DNA from: Glandiceps talaboti
Taxonomy: Eukaryota; Hemichordata; Enteropneusta; Spengelidae
Reading direction: 5' to 3'
NCBI RefSeq assembly: GCF_964340395.1
Contig: NC_135549.1
Location: forward strand, 24,628,342-24,692,341
Length of the DNA: 64,000 bases
The notes below the pieces were generated by a model. It was not told the origin of the DNA, did not search any database, and worked only from the letters and a program-made list of their open reading frames with translations. The translations under genes and the position numbers were made by a program. Positions 9,153 through 22,061 of this stretch are shown here, one piece after another. Every line of letters starts with the position of its first letter. Positions within the stretch are counted from its first letter, which is position 1.

Positions 9153-11125
9153 TGGAATCTAGGGAAGTAGCAGACATCAGCATCAGGTAGATGACAGTGA
9201 CTTGGAAAATGTCTTGCTTCAAAGGGGTGCGACATGTGCCCATCCACAGAGCAACCAAATTTTCCGAATGGGAAGAAATTCACCCCAGCTTACTTTAATT
9301 ATTATATATCTGATACCATTTAACACGATGGAAAACAACATATCGGAAAACAAATAACATACATTGACGTGTTACATCTGGTTGGTATCAACATGTCACC
9401 GACTCAACGCTGAGGGCGCGCCAAATTTAAGAAAGAAATTAGACAACTGGGACCTTTCAGCAATGTGCGCACCTCGATGTAGGATGGTAAAGTTAATACC
9501 AACATAACAACATAGGCAATGTTGGTATTATTTGTGTTCAGCCAGACTATAATATGTAGCAACGTTAGTCAGATGTTTTGTCGAGCAAGTCGACGACGTG
9601 TTTTTAATTGAAAATCTAACACAAGTAGGATACGACTTGAATTCCTGGACTTGTTATATTATCCTGGTGTGACCAACTCGGTATTGACTTGTACGTTACA
9701 CTCGAATTCTTTCATTTAAGTGTGGCATATAACGGAGTTTACCCTTAGGAGGAGGACGAGGGGAGGGGGAGGAGGGGACATTTGACAATGGTGCTTCATT
9801 TTTTGTCGTGCCAGACTATATAAAATGTATTAATCTCAGGAAGTTTTATGTCGAGCCAAGCGATGATTGCTATCAACGTACGGTTGGCTTCCATTGTACC
9901 ACAAACAGTTAAAAATCATGACAATGGCCATTTTTAAGATAAAATTAAGAATATCTAAGATTCTAAGCAATTTATAGTGAAGTAAGAAACATAGTTATAG
10001 TCTAGCCACACCGTACCATCTTTCATTACAATTTATTGTAATATGTGTATTTATTACCACGTAACATATAACAATTCCCATGGGAATTGGCAGGGGTATA
10101 ACATTTAGAAAAGAAACTAACAAATAAAACAAACCATGAAAATACTAGAACGAACATCGTATGTTGCTTAATAATGGGTGTTTACGATTCATGCATATAC
10201 AACAATAGTTATACAGATATTACAGAACTCTCTAAGTTATATTTAGTTCAAAATAAAGGTTTAAGAATACCAACAAGAAGTTGATAAATAAGTTGATTGA
10301 TAGAGAGGGTTGTACGCCATAGGCTGTTATAGCAACTACGGTATGCATAGTCAGTAGAGCGAGAAGTACGCCGTCTAGTCGTAATACAGTACACAGCTTG
10401 CTGTTGCTGCCAAGCCCAACTGTTCAGCATTGGGTGTTATATACTATTCTTGATGAGTAAAGCGCTGGGTAAAAGTACAATTAGTCCACACATGATTTAC
10501 CTGAGTTCCACGGTACCATGTCTCAAAGCAAAGCACACTCAGATAAAGAAAGACAAGTAGTTTATCTGTTTACGTATAAATGAACAGCAGTTTTAAGCAA
10601 TACATTTAAAAAACAAGTCTCAGTGTGGGGCAATGCATGTGTACACAGCTAGAACGTAATTTTCATATCAAAGTTTTTGGAACGTCTCTTAGGACCAATT
10701 CTGGAGACGAATATCGCTGTTCTTTAATTTTCTGTGTGAAATAACATAAACATACATGAGGAAACGTCACGTTTAACCCAACGTATCTGCCAGCCCCGAT
10801 CGAGCCACACGCCATGATCTTTTCAAAATGAGACAAGCCCAAGGTTAATGTATGAAGTTATCATTTAATTAAAAACCGAACACAGAGTTCATTATTAGTT
10901 AAACCGAACATCAGTTATCTGAATTCCAAAACTACAAATGATGCGATAGCAAATGTTCAATTGCACAGATAGTTAATCATACAATGTACAATGTATCTTC
11001 TCACTTCGTAAAAACATTGGAGTGTGTAGTATTCTGTCACCAATGCCGCTGAAAAATTGATACATGTACATTGCAGTGAGCTTTAAACCTAGCTTGACTG
11101 CCTGTACGTCTGATCTATTTCTATC
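9153..11125. other. Non-genic stretch
   Basis: AT-rich sequence without recognisable exons. It holds small palindromes only, for example AATTCCCATGGGAATT at about 10074. Confidence 0.5.
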
Positions 11126-11129
11126 AGCA

Positions 11130-11493
11130 AATTTATTTGCAACCTCAATGTACAACGACAATCATCCCCGGATTTACTTTCTTTTTGATAAAGGTGTGGA
11201 CAATTTTTCAGAGGTCATTGTTAGGTTACAAATCACCTTTTCAATAAACGTTTGTGGTCCGTGACCACAATTGTCGTTTAGCACGTTTCTATTCTACATA
11301 CTTGTAGGAACGAATAATGTATTCTATGAGAACTAGACAGATACATGCATATGTATAATGTTGGAACGCCACTTGGGGCAATACTTGTCAATTGTGGTCA
11401 AAAACGGTGTTAACAATTGATAACCTCATGCCATAAGAAATTATACTTGCAACCGTTTAATTGCAGCATACATCTCCACACTTTGGCATAGAA

Positions 11494-11500
<7 letters not shown>
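11130..11500 (+). mobile_element. Dispersed GA-tailed repeat, copy 1
   Basis: Shares an ordered series of blocks with the 1.8 kb units at 38.25-38.57, 40.05-40.37 and 41.85-42.17 kb: TTTTCAATAAACGTTTGTGG, AATAATGTATTCTA, CACTTGGGGCAA, GGTGTTAACA, GATAACCT and CATAAGAAAT. Each copy runs into a (GA)n tract. A dispersed element of about 0.35 kb that carries or seeds GA microsatellites. No ORF. Confidence 0.65.
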
Positions 11501-11554
<54 letters not shown>

Positions 11555-11590
11555 CCCATACATACATACATACATACATACATACATACA

Positions 11591-11624
<34 letters not shown>

Positions 11625-11660
11625 CATACATACATACATACATACATACATACATACATT
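11493..11660. repeat. (GA)n followed by (CATA)n
   Basis: A GA tract of about 60 nt, then about 100 nt of CATA units with one TATA interruption. The open frames here are only repeat translations. Confidence 0.95.
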
Positions 11661-11829
11661 ACGTTATGTGAAATTTACATTATTGAACGATATTTGTTCT
11701 CACAGCTGGTGCAAACATTGCTTCATCGGTACACGCTTGAAAAGGGTCACGTGCATGATGACGATGAAGGATTATCTAACGCCAAGGCTTAACGAAAGAA
11801 ACATTCAAGTTATTACTTAATTTCTCATA

Positions 11830-12225
11830 CTAATAGCAGTAGCAAGTGTATGTATTTTCGTTTCTCATTGTCCCATGGAATAGAATTTGTAAGATTTGTG
11901 ACAGTGGTGACGTAGAAGATATATATCACTTTTTTTAGTGTGTTCCTTCTACGCCGATGAGAGGAAAAAATACATCCCAATAGAATTCATAGCGAGCCAA
12001 ATCTTAATAAATTCATAAGACTAATGAGAACAAACAAACCTGAACTTCTAACATCATTATGTAAATTTATATACAGTGCATTTAAACAAAGAGAGATGCT
12101 TACAAGTGAAATAATGTAATATTAGTATTTATTGGAAGCATTGATATGTGACTTTGACTTTGAGTTTGTTGTAAATCTCTTACGTTGTATATGGGCCGGA
12201 GGCCTTGTAAAGCAATAAACGTATT
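11830..12225 (+). pseudogene. LINE 3' fragment
   Basis: The conceptual reading includes VEDIYHFFLVC-like residues followed by YADERKKYIP (about 11900-11980), then NKPELLTSLCKFIYSAFKQR (about 12037-12096). This is the Cys/His-containing C-terminus that follows the reverse transcriptase in many LINEs. The 3' end has TGGGCCGGAGGCCTTGTAAA and GCAATAAAC, a LINE-type tail like the one at about 47640. Frames are broken. Confidence 0.6.
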
Positions 12226-13450
12226 ATTATTATGTGCCGTCCAAGAACGTACCAAAGGTTGAATATGCATTCTGGTCTGTATAGACAGTGGATTATAATT
12301 AGGCAACGGGGTATCTGTAGACACACGAATGTAGAGAATAAAACATTGGCGTTGATACACCATGTTTCTCAAATAAAATATCAAAAAGGTTGAGATTCAT
12401 TACACACTAGCTGGAGAGTTTCAGGGGATATTGAATCATTGACAAAGGATGATTCAGAAAGTTTAAAGGGAGTTTGAAATAGAGGACCTATATATAATAT
12501 CGTTTAATTCTGTCAATGTACTATCAAACATTTGTACATATAGTGTAAGGGTGTTTTTCCCATATATACAAGAAATCTCGAAACATTATATCCTGGTTAC
12601 TGTCCCCCCCCCCCCCAAGGCGTACAAAACTGTGTTGTTCCGATTACAATTTTAAAATAAGTGGGGTAGGTAGATATTTTATTTCATTTTTTGTTTTCAT
12701 GTGTGAGTGTCTAGTTCAGGTTTCCATCGTTTCCAAATAGTATGTGTTGTTTACTTCTTCTATCAGATGTACAGCCATTATAGATTGGAAGAATAGTTTT
12801 ATATTGTCAGTTTAATTTCCGCACTCATTATTTCTTGCGAGACTTCTCGATTTTCGCGATTTTATTACTATTTTTCTCGAATACGTGAAAAAAAAAGTTT
12901 AGGGTCGGCGTGAAAAACTAAGTGGGGTTGGGTAACCGGAACCAAACAACTTTTTTTTTTATTTGGCCAAAGTATTTCATGTGTTGAATTTTTTTTCTGT
13001 AGTTGCCTTGGTATCTTGATTTTACAAATTGAATGTAGACATTTCGCATTTACAAAATTACAGCTTGATTTTAGGCGCAATTAAATTTTAACATTTGTGA
13101 CATGTGTGTTCATGTATAATTATGAATAAAAGCAGAATTAAGTCTACAAATTGTATGTTTTATCATTTAAAGAGTGCACGTTTTCTAATAAAATACAATT
13201 TGTAAACATTACGATCATGTTGTAAATGTTAATAGCTGGGGTTATCTAGGAGCAACCACTTCAGTCAACTTACGCGTCGCTAGGTTGCAATATCTTCTAT
13301 CTTGGAATTATATGTACGATTTGTCCTCGACCGTATGTTCACCTACTAATTAACATGATCAAAGTATGTCAACTTATAGTCAGGAAAGTCAAATTGGACA
13401 TTGTCCTATCTATTTCAAAATAAGAACACCTGCTACAATTTTATATGTTT
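12226..13450. other. Non-genic stretch with one dispersed repeat
   Basis: About 12840-12965 is, on the minus strand, homologous to 45475-45610 on the plus strand (shared TCCGGTTACCC, GCCGACC and GCGAAAAT blocks). A C-homopolymer lies at 12605. Nothing else seen. Confidence 0.5.
12840..12965 (-). repeat. Dispersed repeat, copy 1
   Basis: The reverse complement aligns by eye with 45475-45610 over about 130 nt, including GGTTCCGGTTACCC, the GCCGACCCTAAA region and AATAAAATCGCGAAAAT. No coding capacity. Confidence 0.6.
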
Positions 13451-13469
13451 ATGGTCGGTCGATCGACCG

Positions 13470-13640
13470 ACCGACCAGCCAGCCAGTCAACCAACCCACC
13501 AACCAACCATTCATCCTACCAATTCAAGCAATCAAACTAACATGTCAAGCAACCAACCAATCAACCAACTTATCAACCAGCCAACCAACCAACCAACCAA
13601 CCAACCTCCCAACGTGACCAACAAACCAACCAACCAACTA
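13470..13640. repeat. (CCAA)n array
   Basis: Imperfect CCAA/CCAG tetranucleotides with interruptions. A (CAGT)n block follows at 13877-13926. Confidence 0.9.
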
Positions 13641-13876
13641 ATGAGTAAACAACGCTAGAAGCAAATGTATTTTTGTTTCCTCTCCAGGAAAAATGAAATA
13701 TTTTATAAAATATAGGAAAAGTAATACACGTTGGAAACCTCATCGACATTGCATTTGATATGACAATAACAAAAGTAATCATTACGTTCACAGTTGAACA
13801 ACAGGAGTAAACCGAATGTTCCCAACAAATTATATGACCTACATTATATACCAACGCAGCAATATATTCATTAATT

Positions 13877-13926
13877 AGTCAGTCAGTCAGTCAGTCAGTC
13901 AGTCAGTCAGTCGGTCAGTCAGTCAA
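13877..13926. repeat. (CAGT)n microsatellite
   Basis: About twelve CAGT units with one CGGT variant. Confidence 0.9.
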
Positions 13927-14316
13927 TTTAGCATGTTTAAGTGATAGACCATTCCTTAAAGCCTACACTAGCGGCAATTGGTACGTTTTGAAAAACGTTA
14001 GGTACAATAACATCACCTGTGGGTAAACATATTTTTTGTAGCTGTCTACACGATAAATCAAATCAAATTGATTTTTGGGTCCGCACCCAAAAATTCGCAC
14101 CCTCAATGGCGATCATAATTGCAACTGGTTTCTGTACTGCTCATGGATAATATCGACCACTGAATAACATGCACAATGAGTATGTCTGATTATTTGTATT
14201 TTAACAATTTTCAATAGTCTGATCGAAATTGCTACTGCAGTTGTAAGTATTTACACTTTTACACTTGCCACTACACTCCCTACAAATAACATTGACCACT
14301 AATTAACTGATATATA

Positions 14317-14317
<1 letters not shown>

Positions 14318-14411
<94 letters not shown>
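14318..14411. repeat. (AT)n microsatellite
   Basis: About 95 nt of pure AT. Confidence 0.95.
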
Positions 14412-14415
<4 letters not shown>

Positions 14416-14889
14416 ACGTGATGAAAACATGCCCCAGTTGCAGCTAGTGTAGGTTTAAAGTAAAACTAGGTTGTACATAAGATTGATTTATTCATGATCA
14501 GGTACTGATATGCACTCATTGCATTGTAGTTTATAACAATCGTGCAACAAAAACCCAGGAATATATTAGATGAACAACACAGTCAATATAAATTGCGCAG
14601 TGAATGTGTTTTTTTTCTGTCTCTCCTACATTCATCATGTTAAATTTTAAAATTCACCAACGTATGCTAGAATATCAATTAATAACTTCAACAAATATAC
14701 AATACTTTCTTTTGAATCAAGTTATTGAAAAAATCGAGGTATCAAGCAGTTGCGTTCTTCATACACGGAAAAAAGTAAGTATGAAAGAGAAAAGTTGTGA
14801 CATATACATACATAAACATATTATAAATGTACATCTTCTATACAAGGTTCAATATTATTGCATAGAGTGGTACAAGAATAATATAATAT

Positions 14890-15246
14890 CCATCCATCCA
14901 TCCATCCATCCATCCATACATACATACATACATACATACATACATACACACATACATACATACATACACACATACATACATACATACATACATACATACA
15001 TACATACATACATACATACATACACACATACATACATACATACATACATACATACATACATACATACATACAATCCATGCATGCATGCGTGCATGCATGC
15101 ATACATACATACATACATACATACATACATACATACATACATACATACATACATACATACATACACAGACATACGTACGTACGTACGTACGTACATACAT
15201 GCATGCATGCATGCATACATACATACATACATACATACATTTGTAC

Positions 15247-15277
<31 letters not shown>

Positions 15278-15585
15278 CATACTTACGTACGTACGTACAT
15301 ACATACATACATACATACATACATACATACATACATACATACACACACACACATACACACATACATACATACATACATACATACATACATACATACATAC
15401 ATACATACATACATACATGCATACATGCATACATGCATGCATGCATGCATACATACATACATACATACATACATACACACATACATGCATACATACATAC
15501 ACACAGACATACGTACGTACGCATGTATGTACGTACGTACGTACGTACGTACATACATACATACATACATACATACATACATACA
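14890..15585. repeat. Long (CATA)n field with GCAT, GTAC and CACA blocks
   Basis: Nearly 700 nt of tetranucleotide repeat. It starts as CATC, then CATA, broken by GCATGCAT, GTACGTAC and CACA blocks that reappear in similar order. All six frames are open because the unit has no stop in most phases, so the long reading frames here are artefacts. Confidence 0.95.
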
Positions 15586-16440
15586 GTGCTTTAGACTTCT
15601 CAAAATGGAGATTATATTGTTGGCGAATTAATTGGTCAGGTTTTTGTTAGTAAGACGCCATTATAAATCACATTTCGTCATAATTTCATTGCAGTAAAGA
15701 ATACGTATGGAGGTCAAGTGTGTGTTAATGGAAGGGGTGTTTACCGCTTACGGCATGGGTTTCCTCCGGATTTCTGTAAAGTGTACATTCATTAAGAAAA
15801 GTTTACTGAAGTTGTGGAGATGGATTACTTAGGAATTTTAAAAGGTACAGCAAAGACTGCAAAATGAAAAATGAATTTGTTACTATATATCTTACAGAAA
15901 GAATTATCTGATTTCGCTCCCTTACATAATTAATTGTCAAAGTGTGTGACTTGTTATTAGGCATAATTTTCTTTTCTAGTCTTCACATTCATCCACAGGA
16001 GGAGATCCCGAATACAGCCCTGTAAGACAAGACAAAAATTCATCATCGTTGGAAAATAAATTGCAAATGAAAAATGTACGGACCATTTGGCTGTATTGTG
16101 CTTCTTTTACACAGAGAGCCTACGGGATCTACTTTGGTATAATAGATGGCACTAAAAACCAGTATATAGTTTTATTCAAATTGTTTATTAAATGTTTTAG
16201 TTCTTTGAGAGTGTGACACTCACTGTAATTTGAGTAGGTGTCCGTCACGTACTATTGATTCGCATGTAGTTATCTGGAAGGTTATGCAATTTATTATCAC
16301 ATTATAACCTTTGCTAGTTTGTGGCTTCGACAAGGTGACAAGTGTATTTTTATTGGATCTTGTGAAACACGATGCATTAGGTACTGATTTATAGACATCT
16401 TCTGTTTAACACGTACTTTTCTGGTAGAATGAAGATTTAC

Positions 16441-16485
16441 TTCACACACACACACATACAGATAGATATATAGATAGATAGATAT

Positions 16486-16522
<37 letters not shown>

Positions 16523-16550
16523 TGCACGCAAACAAACAAACAAACAAACA
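16441..16550. repeat. Compound microsatellite (CA, GATA, GACA, AAAC)
   Basis: Four different short repeats in series over 110 nt. Confidence 0.9.
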
Positions 16551-16665
16551 ATACAAATATTCATGAGCTAAGTCGCAGCATCATGAATATACATGAATAT
16601 AGAATGGGGACGTTCATCACATTGGATGACAACTTAAAGACCTTCTCGGAGTGATTAGCACGTAC

Positions 16666-17049
16666 CTGATTCATCTTCCAATAAACGAAAGTGTCCTATC
16701 CCTTCCATCACAATAACCTTTTCATGTCGTCTTGTTACCAGAATTCGAACTTCATATTGACCGATGTCTGTTACAGATACTTCTGTCACGAGAAACACGA
16801 TCGCGATATCTCCCCTGTCATTACTGTAATCAATGCAGTAATTCCCATGACAACGGTCTTCACATTGGGAACGCTGATGCACTAAGACTGATAGAGATTG
16901 GTTACCGTTTTGGCGGGATACCATAATGCGCACGCCCAGTTTAACGCGGATAGGTCGGTCACTTCTCAAAAACATAGGGACACCAATTGTTTGCCCAAGA
17001 CCTACTTCGTACGTGGCGTCATCCGGAAAGAAACTCATCTGATGAGAAA
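16666..17049 (-). CDS. Ig-like domain exon
   Basis: Acceptor TTCAG (complement of 17050-17054) and donor GTACGT (complement of 16660-16665). Open through 128 codons in the frame set by the signal-peptide exon. See the gene-level entry for motifs. Confidence 0.6.
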
Positions 17050-17416
17050 CTGAACAGAGAATTGAACTTGATGAGAAACAACACAAGTCAGTCGTTACTG
17101 ATCGATTATAGTAAAGGCAGAGGTTAGGCCAATCTTTACTGAAGATATTTAAAGGCAACTTCAGGAAATTTAGAAACGTTGTTTTCAACTCATTCCATCA
17201 CTTTTATATTATCTTCGGTTACCGAGAAACATCGAGCTCGGGTTTAAACTTGTTTTCAATTCATTGTTGAGTGAAGTTCCTTGCAATGTACAAACTTTCA
17301 ACGCATTCAGCAGATGACGTACACATGTAATAGCAAAACATATGAATATTCATGTTTCAATTGTTTTATTTCAATGTAATAAGCAGTCATGATGATGATG
17401 ATGATGATGATGATGT

Positions 17417-17453
<37 letters not shown>

Positions 17454-19158
17454 ACAAACCTAAACAAACGAACATTATCAACTTCTGAGAATTTGAGGAT
17501 ACGTGTCATAGGTCACGCATGCGTCGTGACTTCGGAAAACACTAAAGTAGCCATGGTGGATAGTTGGCGATAGCTTACGTGAGCTTTAATATTTCATGGT
17601 GCAAAATGACGTTAAATTTAAGAACTAAGACTGAACGTTTTAGCTTTCTTCGTGATTAGATTTGTTTTAAACATTATTGATTAATTTACGAAACGTCTGA
17701 AACCAATGGTAGGTTTCCAATTTCGGATTCTCTATCATATTTGATTTAACGAAAGAATTCATGTAACTAAGCCTCTGGTTGTTTTTCAAAGTTGAACGAC
17801 TAATCATTCATCTTATCTCAGTGCAGATCGATGACAAAGAAATTCAGCCGCCACTCTAAACCAAGGATGGACATTGTGATTACAATTTGACGTTTGACAT
17901 GTACTGGTATATATCTTTCGACACACCAGAAGTTTTGATATCTTGTTGAAATACGGCGAATGTTTGGACTTGGGACGAATTGTACTACTTAGTCTAGTAA
18001 TATTTATTTAGGAAACATACCTAGCATCGAACACTTAATTGTTCCTATGCTACTATCAATTCGACATCGCGAGTGGTACGTACTATCAATAGAAAATCAC
18101 ACAGTTACCAGATTAAAGTTCACAGGAAATTGTACCACAGAATTGGTGTCCTTATAGAGAGGTCAGTCGTGTGATGAATAAAACATATATATTTACTAGT
18201 GGGGTTTAAGGGAAAAAACAACGTGTACGGTACAGTACATCAGAAGTAAGCGAATAAGAAATTCAGACCTGAATGAAATAATATAAATGGCGCCACCTTT
18301 AATTCTTAGTTGTTTGATGAATTCCAAATCCGAATAACGTTTATACAAAAAAAGACAGGGAACTTGACACTTTTTGAACCCGTCATCGTTTTAATTTAAT
18401 AAAAGAGAAACGTCGACTAAATAGGCAAATTAAGAGTATAACAAATCAAACAAACGTCGATATTCTATGCCAGGTTGGTGTCGTGCTCTTTTATACTAGT
18501 CTGCTTTCAGTACTGTTTGACAAAATTTCATGGTCTGAAGACGAACGCTAAAATTTCACACACTGATGGAGGGAAAAATAGATTACTTAAAAAACAAAAT
18601 AATGTGTACGGGTAGTATTAGTGCCAAGTATTTCGGTCAAAATTATGATGGATTTGAAGGTCCGGGAGAAAACGTTCTCACTGTGAAAATTATTCTTGAA
18701 TAAAGAAGGTGATCTACAGATGCATCAATTTGAAATATATTCAAAATGGCTGATAACAATAGAGTATATGCATGCCAATTCGATGGAAAAATGATAAACA
18801 AAGGTGGAGAAGAACCAAATTTCAGTATCGATTTTAAAGGGACCACTGAGGAGAAAAAATTCACATTATGTTTTTGATAATTTGGTTTTCAAAATACTGG
18901 GCCCATGTGCCGAGACGCATTCTTCCTGAAATGGAATATTCCATAAAACGTCATGGGTGCTTGAAATGGGTGATTTTCAGAAGTGATCATTGCACCGTTT
19001 GCACCCGTGTCTACAGTAAAAGTTTGCAACTTAACATACAATATATAGATTTACCTTTCAATATTGTCCTAAATGGAGAAGTAATAACAATACGAACCTG
19101 CTATAAAAAGAACAAGTCCGAATAACAGAGTGAGACCAACAGATTGTGAAATGTTCAT
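16666..19158 (-). CDS. Secreted or membrane Ig-domain protein, N-terminal part (two exons)
   Basis: On the minus strand, exon 1 (19158-19098) encodes a 20-residue hydrophobic signal peptide, MNISQSVGLTLLFGLVLFIA, ending in phase 1 at a GTTCGT donor. Exon 2 (17049-16666) begins after a TTCAG acceptor, joins in phase through a Val codon and ends at donor GTACGT in phase 1. It encodes about 127 residues with a V-type Ig look: VGLGQTIGVPMFLRS at the start, a strand FLVTEVSV and the TDIGQYEVRI (D-x-G-x-Y) turn. The Cys expected after the Tyr is replaced, so the core disulphide is absent or shifted to the Cys trio in CEDRCHGNYC. Later exons should lie below 16666 but were not recognised. The exact family is unknown. 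Confidence 0.55.
17388..17452. repeat. (GAT)n microsatellite
   Basis: About 20 GAT units with one GTT interruption. Confidence 0.95.
17460..19097. other. Intron of the Ig-like gene
   Basis: Mostly unremarkable AT-rich sequence. A plus-strand frame at 18760-18870 reads ADNNRVYACQFDGKM, mildly Ig-like, but without convincing splice sites. Confidence 0.45.
19098..19158 (-). CDS. Signal-peptide exon of the Ig-like gene
   Basis: ATG is the complement of 19156-19158. It is followed by polar residues, then a Leu/Phe-rich core LTLLFGLVLFIA. The donor leaves one nucleotide that completes a codon with the Ig exon. Confidence 0.55.
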
Positions 19159-20030
19159 GATTGTCAAGTATTCGTTCGTCTTTGTAACACGACCAAATCC
19201 GAGTGTCTCCTCTCAAGATTATCGCACAAAAAAACTTGATTGTGTTCGGAACCGGAGACTCCTTATATATTGTGTTGGGTGAAATCACTTCAAGTAGTTT
19301 GCTTTCAGTTTGGTGTTATGTTGACTTTAGCTCCAAATACACCATCCTTGAAGGTTTAGTAGATAGATAATGTTGTCGGTATGTCAGACGAGATTCGACA
19401 ATATAGTCCTTGGCTTATGACTTTCTAAAGTAACAATTCCACTACACAAACAATATAAATCACATCAATTTGTTCGACGTCATCGCCACTCCTACTCCAT
19501 GTTTAGAAATGGTAGCAGTCGTTCCGTGATCTTGTTTACTCTGAACACGGACTGAATCATTTGTCTATGCTCTGAATAAAGCCAACAGATAGAGCACTCT
19601 TAGGTAGTCTCCATTTTGAACAGGGGGGTGGGGGTGGAATTCAAATTTAAATCAAAATTCTTTGACATCTCTTCATCTCGAATCTGACAGATTGACGTCC
19701 ATATGCGATCTACCAATATATCATACTAAAATAGATTTTGCCACTACATGTGAAAAGAATATTATGGAAGTAAGAAACCATATTAATTGTTATGAAATGG
19801 TTGTACACGTAGTAAAATCCTAAATACGAAAGAAATAAGCACACAAAACAAAACAAACCATGACAAAACAACTATCACGATACCTTTTTCCATGTTCTTT
19901 ACTGTAAAACCAACCTTAACAATACAATTGCTTGTTTCTTATAGCAATTTCCAAACTAGACACATTGTAAAGTGATGATACAATTAATCTTAATATATAT
20001 TTGAAATCAAAAGGCAAGTTGCCATATTTG

Positions 20031-20195
20031 AAAACATACATACATACACACATACATACATACATACATGCATGCATGCACGCACGCACGCACGCGCGCG
20101 CACGCACACACACACACACACACACATACATACATACATACATACATACATACATACATACATACATGTACATACATACATACATACATACATTG
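20031..20195. repeat. Compound CATA/GCAC/CA microsatellite
   Basis: A series of CATA, CATG, CACG, CA and CATA again over 165 nt. Confidence 0.95.
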
Positions 20196-20619
20196 TACGT
20201 ATATTAGACAAGCTCAGCAACTGTCTTTGTACATATATGAGATGCGCATCAAAAGGGGATGAGCAAGGCATAGTCAAAGTCAGATCTAGAACACATTTCA
20301 CCCCTCTAAGTTACACCACACTGCATCCCTTTGTAAACAGCGGGGTTAAGTACCCAATGCTCCCGGAAGCTGTTTTATCTATCATACAGTAGTAATTTTA
20401 GAGTGGCCGTCAAAAGATAAACATTAAATTGATTGATTGGCATGGTTATAGTTAGTAGGTTCATGTACAGACGAGAAACTATGGTGATAAAACTAAATGA
20501 ATCAACATAAATTCACAAATCGACGTAAATCGAGATAAATTGGAGGACAAACGACAACTTCAGACCTAGATAAACGAATATGTCAATAAATAAATAATGT
20601 ATGTGAATGCACATGTCTA

Positions 20620-20862
20620 TGTCTGTCTGTCTGTCTGTCTATATGTCTGTCTGTCGATCCCGTCCGTCCGCCCGTCCGTCCGTCTGTCCGTAAGTCTGTC
20701 TGTCTGTCTGCCTGCCTGCCTGTCCGCCTGCCCGCCTGTCCGCCTGCCTGTATGTATGTATGTATGTATGTATGTATGTATGTATGTATGTATGTGTACA
20801 TGTATGTGTACATGTATGTATGTATGTATGTATGTATGTATGTATGTATGTATGTATGTGTC
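20620..20862. repeat. Compound TCTG/TCCG/CCTG/TGTA microsatellite
   Basis: Four related tetranucleotides follow each other, ending in a TGTA field with two TGTACA interruptions. Confidence 0.95.
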
Positions 20863-21330
20863 TCTCTGTATGTTGTTGTGTCTGTTATTTACAAAACGAC
20901 ATAAAACCGACTAAGCTGATCCGACCATCATCTAATATGGCGAGACCTAGTTAATTGTAGATAGGTGCACGTAGATTGTGAGGTTGCAATAGCCTTAATT
21001 GGGGGTCAATTTTCGGTCAATATTCTGACGTAGTCAGATACCACATAACCATGCAAGCAACTAGTTCACAACGTGTCTGCTTTACGGGGAACAAAATAAC
21101 ACCAATGGTCCAGTTCAATCACAGCCGACCTACTTATTGCCCCAGATATACACAAAAGAGTAAACGGGTATTGTTGGGTCGGAATATTTGACGAAGTCAA
21201 GACAAGTGAAGGTCAAACGTGTTTGTGAGCAACAATTAGTTTATTTTTTGCAATATAGCTATAACTTCAAGTCTTGCCTTATTAAAGGTTGAATGGATTC
21301 ATTTTAACTTTATCAGTGCTGAAGTCCGCA

Positions 21331-21453
21331 TAGTCTGTAAGGTACGCCGTGACGGGGCGCCCTCAACCATCGGCCAACCCCTAACACGTGTGAGAGGAGG
21401 CCGGTGAGGGCGAAACGTCACGACGTATCTTACAGTCTAAAGCAGATAGTCTA
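21331..21453. mobile_element. Palindromic MITE with a possible 9 bp target duplication
   Basis: The ends TAGTCTGTAAGGTACG and CGTATCTTACAGTCTA are near inverted repeats, with matching CGCCCTCA / TGAGGGCG inner parts. The direct repeat AAGTCCGCA lies on both sides (21322-21330 and 21454-21462). A 9 bp duplication is typical of Mutator-like elements. Confidence 0.6.
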
Positions 21454-22061
21454 AAGTCCGCACCGACTCTACCATTCTTTACAGCTCCTTACAAGAGCCC
21501 CTCAACGTGCCATAAGAACATTAAAATTTCTGTCTATATGCGTTGTAACTCTAGAAATTCAAGCCTTCACAGTATTCAGTTCAGTTCAGTTCAGTTCAGT
21601 TGACAAAGGGACGACATATCCGCGGCTAATGGGGGATGGAGTCCCTCAGATCCGTCGTGCGAAGTAAAGTGCAAATCAATGGTATCCGCTTTGTTTCCTT
21701 GACGTGATTACATGGTTCGGCAAAGCGTTCGATTCCATTCAATGTTTTATAATGCGAATATTTGCTAGCATTTGTCTTGTTGCGAGGCCAAATATCTGAC
21801 TTTTAAAGCGCACTTTAACCGTTCATTTTCCGTTGAACGAGGTATAATCTGTTAAGTATATATATTTGGTCTACACAATGGTAACTTCTGTTCAATGTTA
21901 TGGTGGCCGAGCAGAACACAAGGCGTGCTCTATCATTAAAATGAAGGGTTCCAATCAAAAAGTGGCTTTCATAAAAATTCATCAGGACACCACCACGGCA
22001 TCCAAGTCGGCCAACAACAAAAACCATTCAACTCACAATGTATGTGACCATATATAATAGG

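Noticed and set aside
13451-13480. GGTCGGTCGATCGACCGACC palindrome as a regulatory site
   Set aside because: It is the edge of a tetranucleotide repeat field and can be explained by repeat inversion alone.
14604-15650. Open frames of up to 348 codons on both strands
   Set aside because: They translate CATA/TACA tetranucleotides (HTYI or MYVC repeats). Composition, not coding.
15980-16021. 42 nt plus-strand mini-exon candidate (SSHSSTGGDPEYSP) between CTAG and GTAAGA
   Set aside because: Good splice-like borders but no linked exons or family match; too short to support.
17030-17060. CTGATGAGAAAC string resembling a hammerhead core
   Set aside because: No room for stem II between CTGATGA and GAAA; it is part of the Ig exon border.
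18643-18870. Plus-strand Ig-like look (ADNNRVYACQF)
   Set aside because: Stops interrupt the preceding strand, and no splice sites join it to another exon.
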